DNA of 64,000 nucleotides from Pseudoalteromonas luteoviolacea (GCF_000814765.1 NZ_JWIC01000007.1:124001-188000), one strand, 5' to 3'. Positions 39,542 through 49,272 are shown, counted from the stretch's first letter. Numbers and translations are program-made. The notes: a model not told the origin generated them from the letters alone.

Positions 39542-40168
39542 TTAAGCTGCATCCGGTTGATTCTCGGGTGCTGCCTTAATAAACGCTTCCAATGTATTAC
39601 AGTGAGCGTAAACTGCTGCAATCTTCGGGAATTGCGTCATGTCCACTTTGAAGCGTAGTGCATTGAAGACCTGTGGAACCAAGCAAAGATCTGCCAGCGT
39701 TGGCTGCTCGCCGAAGCAGAACGGGCCTTCGCCTAATGTGGGTTCTAACTTTTTAAACCCTTCGATAATCCAGTGTTGATACCATGTTGTTTTTTGCTCA
39801 TCAGTAACGCCTAACTCACCGCTTAAATATTTAAGTACGCGCAAGTTGTCAATAGGGTGGATATCACATGCTATGGCGTAACTGAAATTACGAACCTGTG
39901 CTTTTTGCCAAGGATCAGACGGTAAAAGGGGCGTATCTGGGTGTGTTTCTTCTAACCATTCTAGGATAGCCAAAGACTGTGCCAAAGTCCCTTGCTCAGT
40001 TTCCATTGCAGGTAAAAGGCCCTGTGGGTTTTTATCTGTGTAAGGTGCTTGCTGCTGTTCAGATTTAAGAAGGTTAACCCCTTCAAGCTGGTGCTCAATG
40101 CCTTTTAAGTTAAGCGCGATGCGGACGCGATAAGCCGCAGATGAACGGAAGTAAGTGTATAGTTTCAT
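39542..40168 (-). CDS. maiA: Maleylacetoacetate isomerase
   Basis: Zeta-class glutathione-S-transferase that converts maleylacetoacetate to fumarylacetoacetate in tyrosine catabolism. The N-terminus YFRSSAAYRVRIALNLKGIEH holds the catalytic SSA motif, NPQGLLPAM the glutathione site, QSLAILEWLEE follows, and the C-terminal helical domain has EQPTLADLCLVPQ. 208 residues. It follows hmgA by 75 bp on the same strand, forming a catabolic pair. AAGGA precedes the start. Confidence 0.93.
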   Translation of the reverse strand: MKLYTYFRSSAAYRVRIALNLKGIEHQLEGVNLLKSEQQQAPYTDKNPQGLLPAMETEQGTLAQSLAILEWLEETHPDTPLLPSDPWQKAQVRNFSYAIACDIHPIDNLRVLKYLSGELGVTDEQKTTWYQHWIIEGFKKLEPTLGEGPFCFGEQPTLADLCLVPQVFNALRFKVDMTQFPKIAAVYAHCNTLEAFIKAAPENQPDAA

Positions 40169-40243
40169 TTTTAATCCTTATTCACGACAAAGGCCACAAG
40201 TGAGTGGCCAGTATAAATGCGTTTGTTAGGGCAAGTTTTTCTA

Positions 40244-41539
40244 TTATGCACCTTTATAGTACTTTTTAATGCCTTTCCAGCAATCTGAATAGTTTGGCTG
40301 ACGCTCTTTGCCTTCTAATGCATATTTCGTCGGAGAAATAACATAGCGTGACTCGAACATAAATGCCAAAGTATTCTCATAGCGCTGAGGTTCAAGCTCT
40401 GCATTTGAGGCTTTTTCAAATACATCTGCTTCAGGGCCATGCGGAGACATACAGTTATGTAAGCTCATACCGCCTGGAACGAAACCATGCTCTTTTGCAT
40501 CATATACGCCTTCAATAAGCCCCATAAATTCACTCATAATGTTACGGTGATAATATGGTGGGCGGAATGTATTCTCTGCGACCATCCAACGAGGTGGGAA
40601 GATAACAAAATCAACATTCGCTACACCTTCTTCGCTAGAAGGAGAGGTTAAAACAGTAAAGATTGACGGATCTGGGTGGTCAAAGCTAACCGTATTCATC
40701 ACATTAAAGCGAGAAAGGTCATATTTATAAGGGGCGCTGTTACCTGTCCATGCAACAACATCCAGCGGAGAATGTCCGATATCACAGCGGAATAGGTTAC
40801 CGTTAAACTTAGCAACTAGCTCAAAGTCACCTTCAAGGTCTTCAAAAGCAGCGACAGGGTATTGGAAGTCACGTTCGTTGGTATACCCATTTGCGCCAAC
40901 CGGTCCACGCTCAGGTAAGATATAAGGGTGGCCATAGTTTTCGCAAATATAACCACGTACTTGTTCACTGATAAGTTCTACGCGGAATTTAAGACCTCGT
41001 GGAATAACTGCAATTTCTCCAGGTTTAATTGCAAGCTTGCCACATTCAGTGTGCAGTACGAGTTCGCCTTGTTGAGGAACAAATAGCAACTCACCGTCTG
41101 CGTTGTAAAAGTATCGGCCTTCCATTGAAGCATTTGCGACGTATACGTGAATACCGATGCCGACTTGACCATTGGCACTGCCGTTAGCAGCCATTGTAAT
41201 AAGGCCATCAATGAAGTCTGTTGTTTCAGCTGGTACTGCCACTGGGTTCCAACGTAACATTGACGGTGGTGTTGGTACCTCAGTGATAGGGCCTGTTCTC
41301 ACTAGACCATTGTCCATTGGCTGGTATTCGCCTTGTACAACTGAAGGGCGAATACGATAGAACCAATTTCTGCGGTTTTCAGCGCGAGGGGCAGTAAATG
41401 CGGTTGTATTGTATTGCTCAGCGTATAGGTCGTATTTCACTTTTTGTGGTGAAAACTGACCTACTGGTAACGCACCTGGTAGGGCTTCGGTTTCAAATTC
41501 GTTACCAAATCCTGTCAAATAGTCGAATTCTGTACTCAT
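40244..41539 (-). CDS. hmgA: Homogentisate 1,2-dioxygenase
   Basis: Fe(II) dioxygenase opening the ring of homogentisate. 431 residues; the start at 41539 gives [25 protein letters not shown], the standard N-terminus, and GGAG lies about 10 nt upstream. The C-terminal half has the iron ligands: [26 protein letters not shown] (His/Glu) and the downstream [14 protein letters not shown]. The longer frame to 41581 is not needed. Absence of hmgA activity leads to brown pyomelanin in many gammaproteobacteria. Divergent MarR regulator at 41658. Confidence 0.95.
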   Translation of the reverse strand: MSTEFDYLTGFGNEFETEALPGALPVGQFSPQKVKYDLYAEQYNTTAFTAPRAENRRNWFYRIRPSVVQGEYQPMDNGLVRTGPITEVPTPPSMLRWNPVAVPAETTDFIDGLITMAANGSANGQVGIGIHVYVANASMEGRYFYNADGELLFVPQQGELVLHTECGKLAIKPGEIAVIPRGLKFRVELISEQVRGYICENYGHPYILPERGPVGANGYTNERDFQYPVAAFEDLEGDFELVAKFNGNLFRCDIGHSPLDVVAWTGNSAPYKYDLSRFNVMNTVSFDHPDPSIFTVLTSPSSEEGVANVDFVIFPPRWMVAENTFRPPYYHRNIMSEFMGLIEGVYDAKEHGFVPGGMSLHNCMSPHGPEADVFEKASNAELEPQRYENTLAFMFESRYVISPTKYALEGKERQPNYSDCWKGIKKYYKGA

Positions 41540-41572
41540 TTTACGTAGACTCCATTGATGTTTTCTGTAAGA

Positions 41573-41590
41573 TACTCTCATGTGAGAGTA
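41573..41590. promoter_or_regulatory. Candidate MarR-family operator
   Basis: An 18-bp inverted repeat TACTCTCA-TG-TGAGAGTA with perfect 8-bp arms, located 34 bp before hmgA and 68 bp before the divergent marR-type gene. Symmetric 16-20 bp sites in such spacers are the usual targets of the adjacent MarR regulator. Confidence 0.65.
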
Positions 41591-41657
41591 ATTGCAAACA
41601 TCCTGAGAAAGATGTACTGTAAATTAATAATTACAAAATAGAGAGGCGCTTTGCACC

Positions 41658-42104
41658 GTGAGTAAATCAGTGATTTTAGATATTAGTCAATTTTTGCCTT
41701 ACCAACTGGTTGCACTATCTACAAAGGTAAGTAATGATTTTGCGCAAGTATACAGTCAAGAAGCAGGACTAACGCAGGCTCAATGGCGCGTCTTGTCACA
41801 TGTGATCAATATTGAATTTGCAACAGCAAAGCAAATTTGTGAGCTAGCTAATATGGATAAATCCACGGTGTCACGCGCTATTAAGCAATTAGAAGAGAAG
41901 CAAATTTTGACACTCACCAAGCACCCTGAGGATAAGCGAGCCACAGTAATTGCATGCACAGATGAAGGTGTATCGTTATTTAAACAGTTAACACCCAAAG
42001 CACAAGAGTGGGAGCAAAGTTTATTATCTAATTTTTCAGACAGTGAGAAAAGTACATTAAAAATGCTGATTGAAAAACTATCGCAAAGCGTTGATAAAGC
42101 CTAG
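41658..42104 (+). CDS. MarR-family transcriptional regulator
   Basis: 148-residue winged-helix regulator: LTQAQWRVLSHVI, recognition helix region MDKSTVSRAIKQLEEKQIL, and the beta-wing KHPEDKRATVIACTDEG. It is divergent from hmgA-maiA and presumably represses that operon until homogentisate or a related aromatic acid is present (inferred from position). GTG start; no strong ribosome binding site. Confidence 0.87.
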   Translation: MSKSVILDISQFLPYQLVALSTKVSNDFAQVYSQEAGLTQAQWRVLSHVINIEFATAKQICELANMDKSTVSRAIKQLEEKQILTLTKHPEDKRATVIACTDEGVSLFKQLTPKAQEWEQSLLSNFSDSEKSTLKMLIEKLSQSVDKA

Positions 42105-42108
42105 AAAA

Positions 42109-42142
42109 GGATTGCCGTATTGATAGATATATACGCCAATCC
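42109..42142. terminator. Hairpin between convergent marR-type and hypothetical genes
   Basis: GGATTGCCGTAT/ATACGCCAATCC (11 of 12 pairs, 10-nt loop). No strong T-tract. Confidence 0.4.
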
Positions 42143-42151
42143 CCCTTAAGG

Positions 42152-42976
42152 TTATAAGCCGCGCAGTTTGTTTATGACCACTTGAATACCATCAAATTTA
42201 GTTTTTCTATACTCCGCTTCTTTGGCTCTTTTTAAGTTTTCCCAGTAGATTTCATCATCTGGATATTGAGGCTCGATAACATAAGACGCGAGTGTATTGC
42301 CATGCGGATCTCTTAAAGAGCATTTGTATTCTACAACTTGGCCGTAGGGATCTGGTGATTCACATTGCTCACGTAAAGGTAAATCGGCAGTTTTTTTCTG
42401 CCTAAGCATAGTGTCGAGTATATTGGCAAGGTTATGTGCTTTGGTTGAAACGACACTTTTAGACACGTAACCCTGTAAATAGCGTTCGGTGTAGATAGCG
42501 ACTGTCACGGATGCTGCTAGGGCATAGGTATCTGCCATATAATAAAAGTCATTATTATAGCGAGCATTGAGCGCTCTATGATTAATCACATCTTCTGACT
42601 TAACCAGTAAGCTACTCAGTAAAGCAAGATCAGGGCGACCATATCTGGCAGTATCTGAATAGTGCTCCATGGATGATTCTAAAGCGTTAAACTCTGAAAT
42701 GAATTCAAACTCAGCATCGCGAATAATTTCAGCTCTTACGCGCTCCTGAATTGCCTGTAAACTTGCTTCGCTTAACATGACGTAATTTGGCCCACCAGAA
42801 CCAAAAAAGCGATTGAACAGGAGTGACCCGACACCCGAGAGTAATTGGTCTTTAGCCAGATCTAAAATTTGCTCACCGGCACTGGCTGTGGCTGCTTCTT
42901 GTTGAGTTGCGTAGGTAGGAGTGGCAGTAATACTGCCTAACATGATGACACTGAATAGTCGTGTTTTTAGTTTCAT
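42152..42976 (-). CDS. Hypothetical secreted protein
   Basis: 274-residue protein with a signal peptide (KTRLFSVIMLGSITATPTYA). The mature part is mostly helical with LLSGVGSLLFNRFFGSGG, a membrane-like AASVTVAIYTERYLQGYV, and a C-terminal KLRGL. I recognise no family. There are two Cys (CESPDPYGQVVEYKC) that could form a disulfide. AAGGATAAG precedes the start. It is not obviously part of the neighbouring receptor/nuclease unit, although it lies directly downstream of it on the same strand. Confidence 0.6.
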   Translation of the reverse strand: MKLKTRLFSVIMLGSITATPTYATQQEAATASAGEQILDLAKDQLLSGVGSLLFNRFFGSGGPNYVMLSEASLQAIQERVRAEIIRDAEFEFISEFNALESSMEHYSDTARYGRPDLALLSSLLVKSEDVINHRALNARYNNDFYYMADTYALAASVTVAIYTERYLQGYVSKSVVSTKAHNLANILDTMLRQKKTADLPLREQCESPDPYGQVVEYKCSLRDPHGNTLASYVIEPQYPDDEIYWENLKRAKEAEYRKTKFDGIQVVINKLRGL

Positions 42977-43133
42977 TTGAACTTATCCTTTTCAAAAAAA
43001 CATAGCTGTATTTATATCTTTTTAAACACCTGACTTCATAAATATTATATTCCTAAAGTGTTTCTGTTGTGTGAATTGAACAATAAGTTTAGCTGGTGTT
43101 GTAGGTCAAGTGATCACTCAGTGAAAGACAAAG

Positions 43134-43164
43134 AAATAAAAAAGGCCAGTATTAAACTGGCCTT
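43134..43164 (-). terminator. Terminator of the Oar-like receptor gene
   Basis: AAAGGCCAGT/ACTGGCCTTT (10-bp stem, 5-nt loop); on the minus strand it is followed by TTTTTTATTT. Confidence 0.85.
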
Positions 43165-43194
43165 TGACATCTAATTACATGTTTAAGTTAGATA

Positions 43195-46100
43195 TTAGAA
43201 TTTGTAGTTAACACCTAACTTGATACGCCATGAAGAACGCTCTGCGTCAAATGTTGTAGGAGCTTCGTCTTCATACCCTTCGCTATAAACGTACTGGTTA
43301 GTTGGTTGGTCATATTCAACACCGACTAGTTCACGATTGTTGAAGAAGTCTGTTCTGTAGACTTTACCTGCACTGCTGTCGATTAGGTTAAGTAGATTCT
43401 TAACTGAGAAATAGACCGACCCTTTGTGACCTTCCATGAAGCCAGGGATTTCTTGCGTAAATTTAAAGTCTAAACGCGTTGTCCACGGACCAGTTACTGT
43501 ATTACGGTCAACAATACCGCCAGCATGACCACCTAAACCATTTTCGTCAATGACAGCTTTTAATTGCTCATAGCTATAGCCGTCAGCATATCTTACTTTA
43601 GTATCATCAGCACCTGTAGGGATATAAGCTAGGAATTCACCGTCGTCGAAGTTGTTTTGGCCACCGAACGTATCGAAGCCGTTTGCAAATATCCAGCTAT
43701 AAGGTCTGCCAGAGCTACGTTCACCTTGTAGTGAGAAAGTAGACTTGTAGCCTGCAAATAGCTCAGTAGAATACGACACATTTAGCTTGAAGCTATGTTC
43801 AATTTCATAACGGCTGCGGCCAACGACAGGGTTGTTTCTGTCAGCTGTGTTGTATTTCTCATAGTTTGAGTTTGCAGTAGAAGACGTACCGCCAACCAGA
43901 GATGATGCGTCTTGATTTGCGTAAGAAGCATTCACATACAAGCCATTTTCAAATGCTTTTGCAAGACTGAAAGTAAATGTCTTACGTGTACCACCGTCAC
44001 CATTTGTTAGCATGATATCAGCACGGTCGCGCTCGTCTGTACCTACGTAGATATTACGGCCATCAGGACCGACTACCACTTCTTGTGTCTCACGGTATAG
44101 TTCGTGCCAACGGACAGCATCTTTCTCTTTTACATACATGAAGCTTGCTTCAAGGTCCCAGTTATCACCAAGGCCAATGCTAGAGAAATCCGCTGAGTAG
44201 TTTGCTGTAATACCGTAACGCCACTCTGAAGGTAGCTCGAAATTAGGGTCGATTAAATTAACGTCGCCATCACCTTCAGCCAGCGTTGCACCTACAGGAG
44301 GCTGGGTAAATCTATTATCGTTCTCACTCGTGGCTTCCAGGTCAACAAGACTGGTGTCTGCACGTACATTGATTTGACCATCGTTTGAATATGAGTTAGA
44401 AATCCAAACATTTGGTGTACCACCGTAGTAGCGACCAACACCACCACTGATTGTTAGGTCTTCAGCTGCTGTCCAGTTAAAACCTAGACGAGGTAGAATG
44501 ATGTCTTTACCATCTAAACTGTTAGTGTTTGAAAAGCCATATAATCCAGTGAAAGTGCTATTTTCACGGATTAGACCTGATGTTGAAATACGCTCGTAAC
44601 GAACACCTGCATTGATCCATAGGTCGTCACGAATGTCCCAACGATCTTCCACAAACATGTGTAGGTTTTGTACTTCGAAATCTGCCGCAGCGTCGTTCGG
44701 GTTGCCTGTGTGTGCATTTGAGTATGAAACTCGGCTTGCCTTACCTGCTTCGAAGTCTGCTAAAGAGTCAAAGGTCCAGTCGCCGCGAGAGAAAGGTACG
44801 AACTGGTTGAATACGTCAATCTTTTCAACACCAATACCAAAGCTTAGTGTGTGGTAGTCAAACAGGTATTCACCCTCAACGTCAATGGTGGTCGTTGTAT
44901 TTTCTAGTTTGTTTGCGTGACGGTATGGATCTGTACCGAAGTAAAGTCTATTGTCGTCAAAGTCAATACGGACTTGAGCTACTTTAGCATCGTTTAGCGC
45001 ATCAGAGAAAGGGGCTTGATCAGTCTTAGTGTCTTTGTACGACACTTTAACCTGAGTTGAGAACTCATCAGTCCAATCTGAATAGAATTGTGCGGCGTAT
45101 GAGGTAATTTCACCTTTTTTATCATACCAGTTACTCAATAAAGAGAAACGGCTACTGCGCGTATTCTGCGGCGTAATTGAGTTGTCCGTTGAATCTTGGT
45201 ATGTGAATGCTGCACGGTGATAATCGTTGATGTTCCAATCAAGTTTTAGCAATAGCTTTTCACTATCATCGTTCAAGCCGCTAGGTACATCACCTGTGTT
45301 CACACCATATTTACTGCTTGCTACGCTTTGAACTTTTTCAATATCCGCGTTAGTTAACCAGTCAAGCTCGTTTGCTGCACCAGAACCTTGCACGCCCCAT
45401 TCAGTAACATATGGTGTTGTTGACTCTTCATAAGCAACAAAGAAGAACAGTTTGTCTTCGATGATTTTACCGCCCAATGCTGCACCAAAGGTTTTGCGCT
45501 CGTATTGTAAATCAACGTCTGTACCATCTTCACGCTTTGGTGTGCCAGCTAGAGAGTCATCTTCATATTCGTAGAAGAATTCACCAGAAAGCTCGTTGGT
45601 ACCAGACTTAGTAACTGCGTTTACTGATGCACCTGTAAAGCCTGACGCTTTTGCATTAAATGGTGTGATATCAACAGAAACTTGGTCAATAGCAAGAAGA
45701 GAAATTGGAGAGCCGTTAGTCGGGTAACCGTTGTCGTTTAGACCGAAGTCATCATTTTGTTTAACACCATCAATAGAGATGCTGTTGAAGCGAGGGTTTA
45801 CACCCGCCACTGACATTTCACCACGAGAATCATCAGAGATGTTTACAAGCGGGTTTTGGCGAACAATGTCTTTTAGGTCACGGTCAAATGAAGGCGCACG
45901 TTCAATATCAGCAGCACCATATACACTACCGATAGTGTCTTTAGATGCATTGATAATTGAATGACGAGAAGAACCTGTGATTGTGATTGTTTCAACATCA
46001 GAGTTAAGTTCGATATCTAAAGCAGATGTCTTACCTAGTGTTAGGAATAAATCTGTTAGCGTTTTGTCTCTGTGTTTTTGAGAGTCGATCACGACAGTGT

Positions 46101-46344
46101 AAGGACCACCTACGCGCAAACCAGACGCATTGAACACACCACTTTCATTAGGAGAAAAAGTTTTCTTCGAACCTGTAGGTTCGTGAATGATAGTGACAAC
46201 AGACGACGTATCAGGGTTTCCTTTTGGTCCTACGACCGTACCTTTGATAGTTGCTGTTAAAGAGTTCGCGCTAGCAGCACCACTAGCACCAAGGCCAGCG
46301 ATAACCGCTAGAGAAAGTGCCGTTTTGCGTAGTTGCGTTTTCAT
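43195..46344 (-). CDS. Oar-like TonB-dependent receptor with carboxypeptidase-regulatory N-terminal domain
   Basis: 1049-residue outer-membrane receptor. From the ATG at 46344 (GGGAA upstream) it has a signal peptide (ALSLAVIAGLGASGAASA), a CarboxypepD_reg-like beta domain (about 25-110, TATIKGTVVGPKGNPDTSSV), a plug (VNAVTKSGTNELSGEFFYEY) and a large barrel ending in RIKLGVNYKF. This is the Oar/adventurous-gliding type of receptor common in marine Gammaproteobacteria. The S1/P1 nuclease gene ends 44 bp upstream on the same strand, so both may be one transcript. Ligand unknown; nucleosides or phosphorus compounds are an inference from context. Confidence 0.92.
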   Translation of the reverse strand: MKTQLRKTALSLAVIAGLGASGAASANSLTATIKGTVVGPKGNPDTSSVVTIIHEPTGSKKTFSPNESGVFNASGLRVGGPYTVVIDSQKHRDKTLTDLFLTLGKTSALDIELNSDVETITITGSSRHSIINASKDTIGSVYGAADIERAPSFDRDLKDIVRQNPLVNISDDSRGEMSVAGVNPRFNSISIDGVKQNDDFGLNDNGYPTNGSPISLLAIDQVSVDITPFNAKASGFTGASVNAVTKSGTNELSGEFFYEYEDDSLAGTPKREDGTDVDLQYERKTFGAALGGKIIEDKLFFFVAYEESTTPYVTEWGVQGSGAANELDWLTNADIEKVQSVASSKYGVNTGDVPSGLNDDSEKLLLKLDWNINDYHRAAFTYQDSTDNSITPQNTRSSRFSLLSNWYDKKGEITSYAAQFYSDWTDEFSTQVKVSYKDTKTDQAPFSDALNDAKVAQVRIDFDDNRLYFGTDPYRHANKLENTTTTIDVEGEYLFDYHTLSFGIGVEKIDVFNQFVPFSRGDWTFDSLADFEAGKASRVSYSNAHTGNPNDAAADFEVQNLHMFVEDRWDIRDDLWINAGVRYERISTSGLIRENSTFTGLYGFSNTNSLDGKDIILPRLGFNWTAAEDLTISGGVGRYYGGTPNVWISNSYSNDGQINVRADTSLVDLEATSENDNRFTQPPVGATLAEGDGDVNLIDPNFELPSEWRYGITANYSADFSSIGLGDNWDLEASFMYVKEKDAVRWHELYRETQEVVVGPDGRNIYVGTDERDRADIMLTNGDGGTRKTFTFSLAKAFENGLYVNASYANQDASSLVGGTSSTANSNYEKYNTADRNNPVVGRSRYEIEHSFKLNVSYSTELFAGYKSTFSLQGERSSGRPYSWIFANGFDTFGGQNNFDDGEFLAYIPTGADDTKVRYADGYSYEQLKAVIDENGLGGHAGGIVDRNTVTGPWTTRLDFKFTQEIPGFMEGHKGSVYFSVKNLLNLIDSSAGKVYRTDFFNNRELVGVEYDQPTNQYVYSEGYEDEAPTTFDAERSSWRIKLGVNYKF

Positions 46345-46388
46345 TATGTTGTTTCCCGTGTTATTAGGTTTAGTAGTTAGTTTAAATA

Positions 46389-47243
46389 TCATTTCTCAAA
46401 ACTTTTATTTGTAGCAAGCGCATTAATTAAAGGCTTTGATTGAGTGTCAAAAATTTGGTTTAGTAAACCCGCTAATCTATAACCGCCTTGTTGAAGGCGT
46501 TGTTTTATAGTTGGCGTGTATTTATATATATAACTCCAACTTATTTCAGTTTCATTGCTCTTATATATTTCTTCAGCGATTTTATTCGATTCTAATAACC
46601 AATCAGCAGGTGAACTGTTTAAATAATTAGCAATTAATTGTTTATTCGAGGTTGTTACTGAGCGAGTAAATTCTGTGTAAGATAGCTTTTGATGTTCCAC
46701 TAGCTCCGTGTCGAAAACTTTATGAAGGTTAGTCGACTTTCCAAAAAATTCTACTTCTATCTTGTTTCCGCCAAGGTCTTCGGCTCTTCCTGCGTGAAAA
46801 GGCTGGTGCGCGTCACCCACTAAATGAACGAGGAACTTTAGCGCAAACTGTTTGTCTTCATGTGTAGAGGAAGTGCTCTTTAAAACGTTAACAGCATAGT
46901 TAATACCGTCAAGAATGTGTTTTACTTCATGTTTATGTTCAATAGAGCCATTGTCGTAGCGATGCATTTGTGAAGGGTCATCAATATTGATGTAGTGCCA
47001 TTTACCGGATTGTTTTTTCCAGAAAGGGCTCGGGCTTGAACGCATTTCATCTGGCCATGTAGATACTTCGGCCAAGGAGTCATCACCTAAAAGGAGTTGC
47101 ACTTGGGACATAGCGGTATGGCTGAGATTGTTTTGCGCAAGTTCACCGATCACTCGATGTCCATTTTGGCCCCAAGCAAAGGCAGAGCTGCTCATAAGGC
47201 AAGTACTTAGTGCTAAAACTGTAATTGAACTTCTAAACATCAT
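46389..47243 (-). CDS. S1/P1-family secreted nuclease
   Basis: Zinc-dependent single-strand nuclease/phosphodiesterase, 284 residues. Signal peptide ending SSAFA, giving a mature N-terminus WGQNGHRVIGELAQ, whose Trp and His coordinate zinc. Further ligands lie in STWPDEM, KWHYINID, LVHLVGDAHQPFHAGRAEDLGGN. These enzymes cleave RNA/DNA and often remove 3' phosphates, releasing nucleotides and phosphate in the periplasm or outside the cell. It begins the minus-strand unit with the Oar-like receptor. Confidence 0.92.
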   Translation of the reverse strand: MMFRSSITVLALSTCLMSSSAFAWGQNGHRVIGELAQNNLSHTAMSQVQLLLGDDSLAEVSTWPDEMRSSPSPFWKKQSGKWHYINIDDPSQMHRYDNGSIEHKHEVKHILDGINYAVNVLKSTSSTHEDKQFALKFLVHLVGDAHQPFHAGRAEDLGGNKIEVEFFGKSTNLHKVFDTELVEHQKLSYTEFTRSVTTSNKQLIANYLNSSPADWLLESNKIAEEIYKSNETEISWSYIYKYTPTIKQRLQQGGYRLAGLLNQIFDTQSKPLINALATNKSFEK

Positions 47244-47461
47244 TCACTCTACAAAATGTAAATCAGATAAAGACCTTGTATTCCAATGCGGTCAATTGTC
47301 CGGTTTTTTAAGGAAAAAAAAAGGAGTCAATAGAATTCATAATTTCTTGTTAATAAAGTAGTAAATTCAATGACTTACTTTTGATTGGTAAAATTACCTA
47401 TTGCAATAAGTAAAGAAAGTTGATCTAATAAGCTTGTAAGGAATAAAAGAATCTAGTTGAT

Positions 47462-48352
47462 GTGAAATACAATCTCAAATTAAGCAATAATACAACCATT
47501 GTTACAGTTTTGTTTCTGTCTGTTTTGGCATGTTTTTACCTCGCAAAGCAGTTAAATAGCCCATCTGTTGTTGTATTACCAAACCTGTTGGAAAAGCACA
47601 TTCAATGTCAAACTCGTTCAGTGTCGAATAGTCAATCATTTAATGTGCATGTACCGGTAAAAAAGCTTGCGGATACGCTGGCACCTAAATTGTGTTCGGA
47701 TCCGGTGTTAGCCAAGCAATATGGGTTAGTGAATATCTATTGGAGCGGGAACTTAGCTGAGCAAATTGATTTTATTGCCAAAGGTTTAGCTGATTTGACA
47801 CTGTCAAAGGATAATGTCATGAAAGCATTAATGGCGGAGTCTACATATAGCTACCGCTCTGTGATTGGTTACCCTGAATACACCGCATTTTTTATTTCTA
47901 ATCGAGAAAAGCCTAAGCTAGAAAAAGCTTATTTCTTGGACAAGAAAATAGGACTGTTAGATTATCCGACTAGTCGCTCAGGGCATATATTGCCTAAACA
48001 GACTTTTAAATCGTTGGATATTGATATTGATGCTTTGGACATACAGTATGTTACTTCTCATGAAATTTTGAGAGAGAAGCTGTCATCAGGTGAGTTAGAC
48101 ATCATTGCTACCTACTGGAATGAGGAAGATGAAGCGTATTTTTCAAAAAACTATATTACGCCAACGGGAAGTAATATAAGTGGGAGTAAATGGTATTTAA
48201 AGATGGTGAATGATAACACCGAATTGGCCTGCTCCCTGCAGGGCCTTTTACATCAAGTTATGAAGGATACTGGCTCAAGTTATTTCGATAGCATCAAACA
48301 GTACTGGCAGTGTAGCGTCTTTCCCTATGAGTTTTTGGGAGAAAATGAATGA
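47462..48352 (+). CDS. PhnD-like membrane-anchored substrate-binding protein
   Basis: 296-residue protein. One N-terminal hydrophobic helix (TTIVTVLFLSVLACFYLA) is either an anchor or an uncleaved signal. The rest resembles the PhnD/SsuA/transferrin-like periplasmic fold: KKLADTLAPKL, IDFIAKGLADLTLSKDNVM, YPEYTAFFISN, KIGLLDYPTSRSGHILPKQ and DIIATYWNEEDEAYF. Four Cys may form two disulfides. GTG start; AAGGA lies about 18 nt upstream. No ABC transporter genes follow; instead its end overlaps a two-TM protein (ATGA), so the pair are co-translated. Confidence 0.72.
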   Translation: MKYNLKLSNNTTIVTVLFLSVLACFYLAKQLNSPSVVVLPNLLEKHIQCQTRSVSNSQSFNVHVPVKKLADTLAPKLCSDPVLAKQYGLVNIYWSGNLAEQIDFIAKGLADLTLSKDNVMKALMAESTYSYRSVIGYPEYTAFFISNREKPKLEKAYFLDKKIGLLDYPTSRSGHILPKQTFKSLDIDIDALDIQYVTSHEILREKLSSGELDIIATYWNEEDEAYFSKNYITPTGSNISGSKWYLKMVNDNTELACSLQGLLHQVMKDTGSSYFDSIKQYWQCSVFPYEFLGENE

Positions 48353-49272
48353 AAAAGCTAAAGAAACTCGCCACATTTACGTCTTATCTAATGTTCTTTT
48401 TAATCATTTTTATCGTGATGTCAAAGTCGACAATCGACGATGTTATTTATCATGACCTACAAGAAGTTAAACTGAGGGTTTCTCTGGATAAACATCGCCT
48501 GCCATTAGCTGATCCTATGCTAAATTACTCTGGTGATCCAGAAGCGTTGGCCAGCTATATAAGTGATATTAATCAAAGTTTAAAAGAGCAAAATAGTCGG
48601 GTTAAGTTGATGTCAATTTCGAATACGCCTTTATTGCCATCTGAAGGCCTGAGTGTTGAACATTTAAATGCGCCCGGAAATAGAACCTACATGCTTTTTA
48701 AACTAAATACGGAGCAAAATAATTTTTTACTGATTTTTCCTCTGGTATTTGCCATATTGAATTTTGCGCTACTAAAAAATGTCTCTAGAAGAAAACATAA
48801 GATTCAGGTTCGCGATAATATAAAACCGGTAATACCAAAAAAAGTGATATTGCAAATAGATTTATATTCGAAAACTTTGCAGTTAACCTCTGACAAAGAA
48901 ACCAAAGTACAGTTAGCGAATAAACCCTTATGTTTTTATCTCGCTTTATTGGAATATTGCAGAGCTTACCCTGACGCATCTTTGAATCAAAATAAAGAGC
49001 TGCCGGATGAATTACTCGATTTAGCAGATAAATATTTTCACCGACTGATATCATTGGGTCATACGATTAGAAAAAGGCCGAACTTTTCTAATAGCTTAGA
49101 GAAAACGTTGAGCGAGATCCGGGCTGCACTCGATGAATTGCTCGTAAGCACACCTGATTTAAAAGCAAAGTACTACCCTCCAAAAGCGCATGGTGAGGGA
49201 TCTCGTTCTAAGTTGCACAGTTATGCACTTACAAACATCGTGGACAATGATATAGATATACTAGGAAAGTAA
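48349..49272 (+). CDS. Two-TM membrane protein with cytoplasmic helical domain, unknown function
   Basis: 307-residue protein: TM1 at about residues 8-25 (FTSYLMFFLIIFIVMS), a periplasmic loop of about 100 residues, TM2 at about 125-145 (FLLIFPLVFAILNFALL), then a cytoplasmic domain of about 160 residues beginning with basic RRKHKIQVR. The cytoplasmic part (VILQIDLYSKTLQLTS...KPLCFYLALLEYCRAYPD) vaguely recalls a winged-helix or OmpR-like effector domain, but I cannot assign it. It overlaps the PhnD-like gene by four bases, so I suggest a receptor/transducer pair, with low certainty. Confidence 0.65.
   Translation: MKKLKKLATFTSYLMFFLIIFIVMSKSTIDDVIYHDLQEVKLRVSLDKHRLPLADPMLNYSGDPEALASYISDINQSLKEQNSRVKLMSISNTPLLPSEGLSVEHLNAPGNRTYMLFKLNTEQNNFLLIFPLVFAILNFALLKNVSRRKHKIQVRDNIKPVIPKKVILQIDLYSKTLQLTSDKETKVQLANKPLCFYLALLEYCRAYPDASLNQNKELPDELLDLADKYFHRLISLGHTIRKRPNFSNSLEKTLSEIRAALDELLVSTPDLKAKYYPPKAHGEGSRSKLHSYALTNIVDNDIDILGK

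Noticed and set aside
42152..42976. Insecticidal (Cry-like) toxin helical domain
   Set aside because: The helices vaguely recall a toxin bundle, but there is no conserved block, and I cannot support the call.
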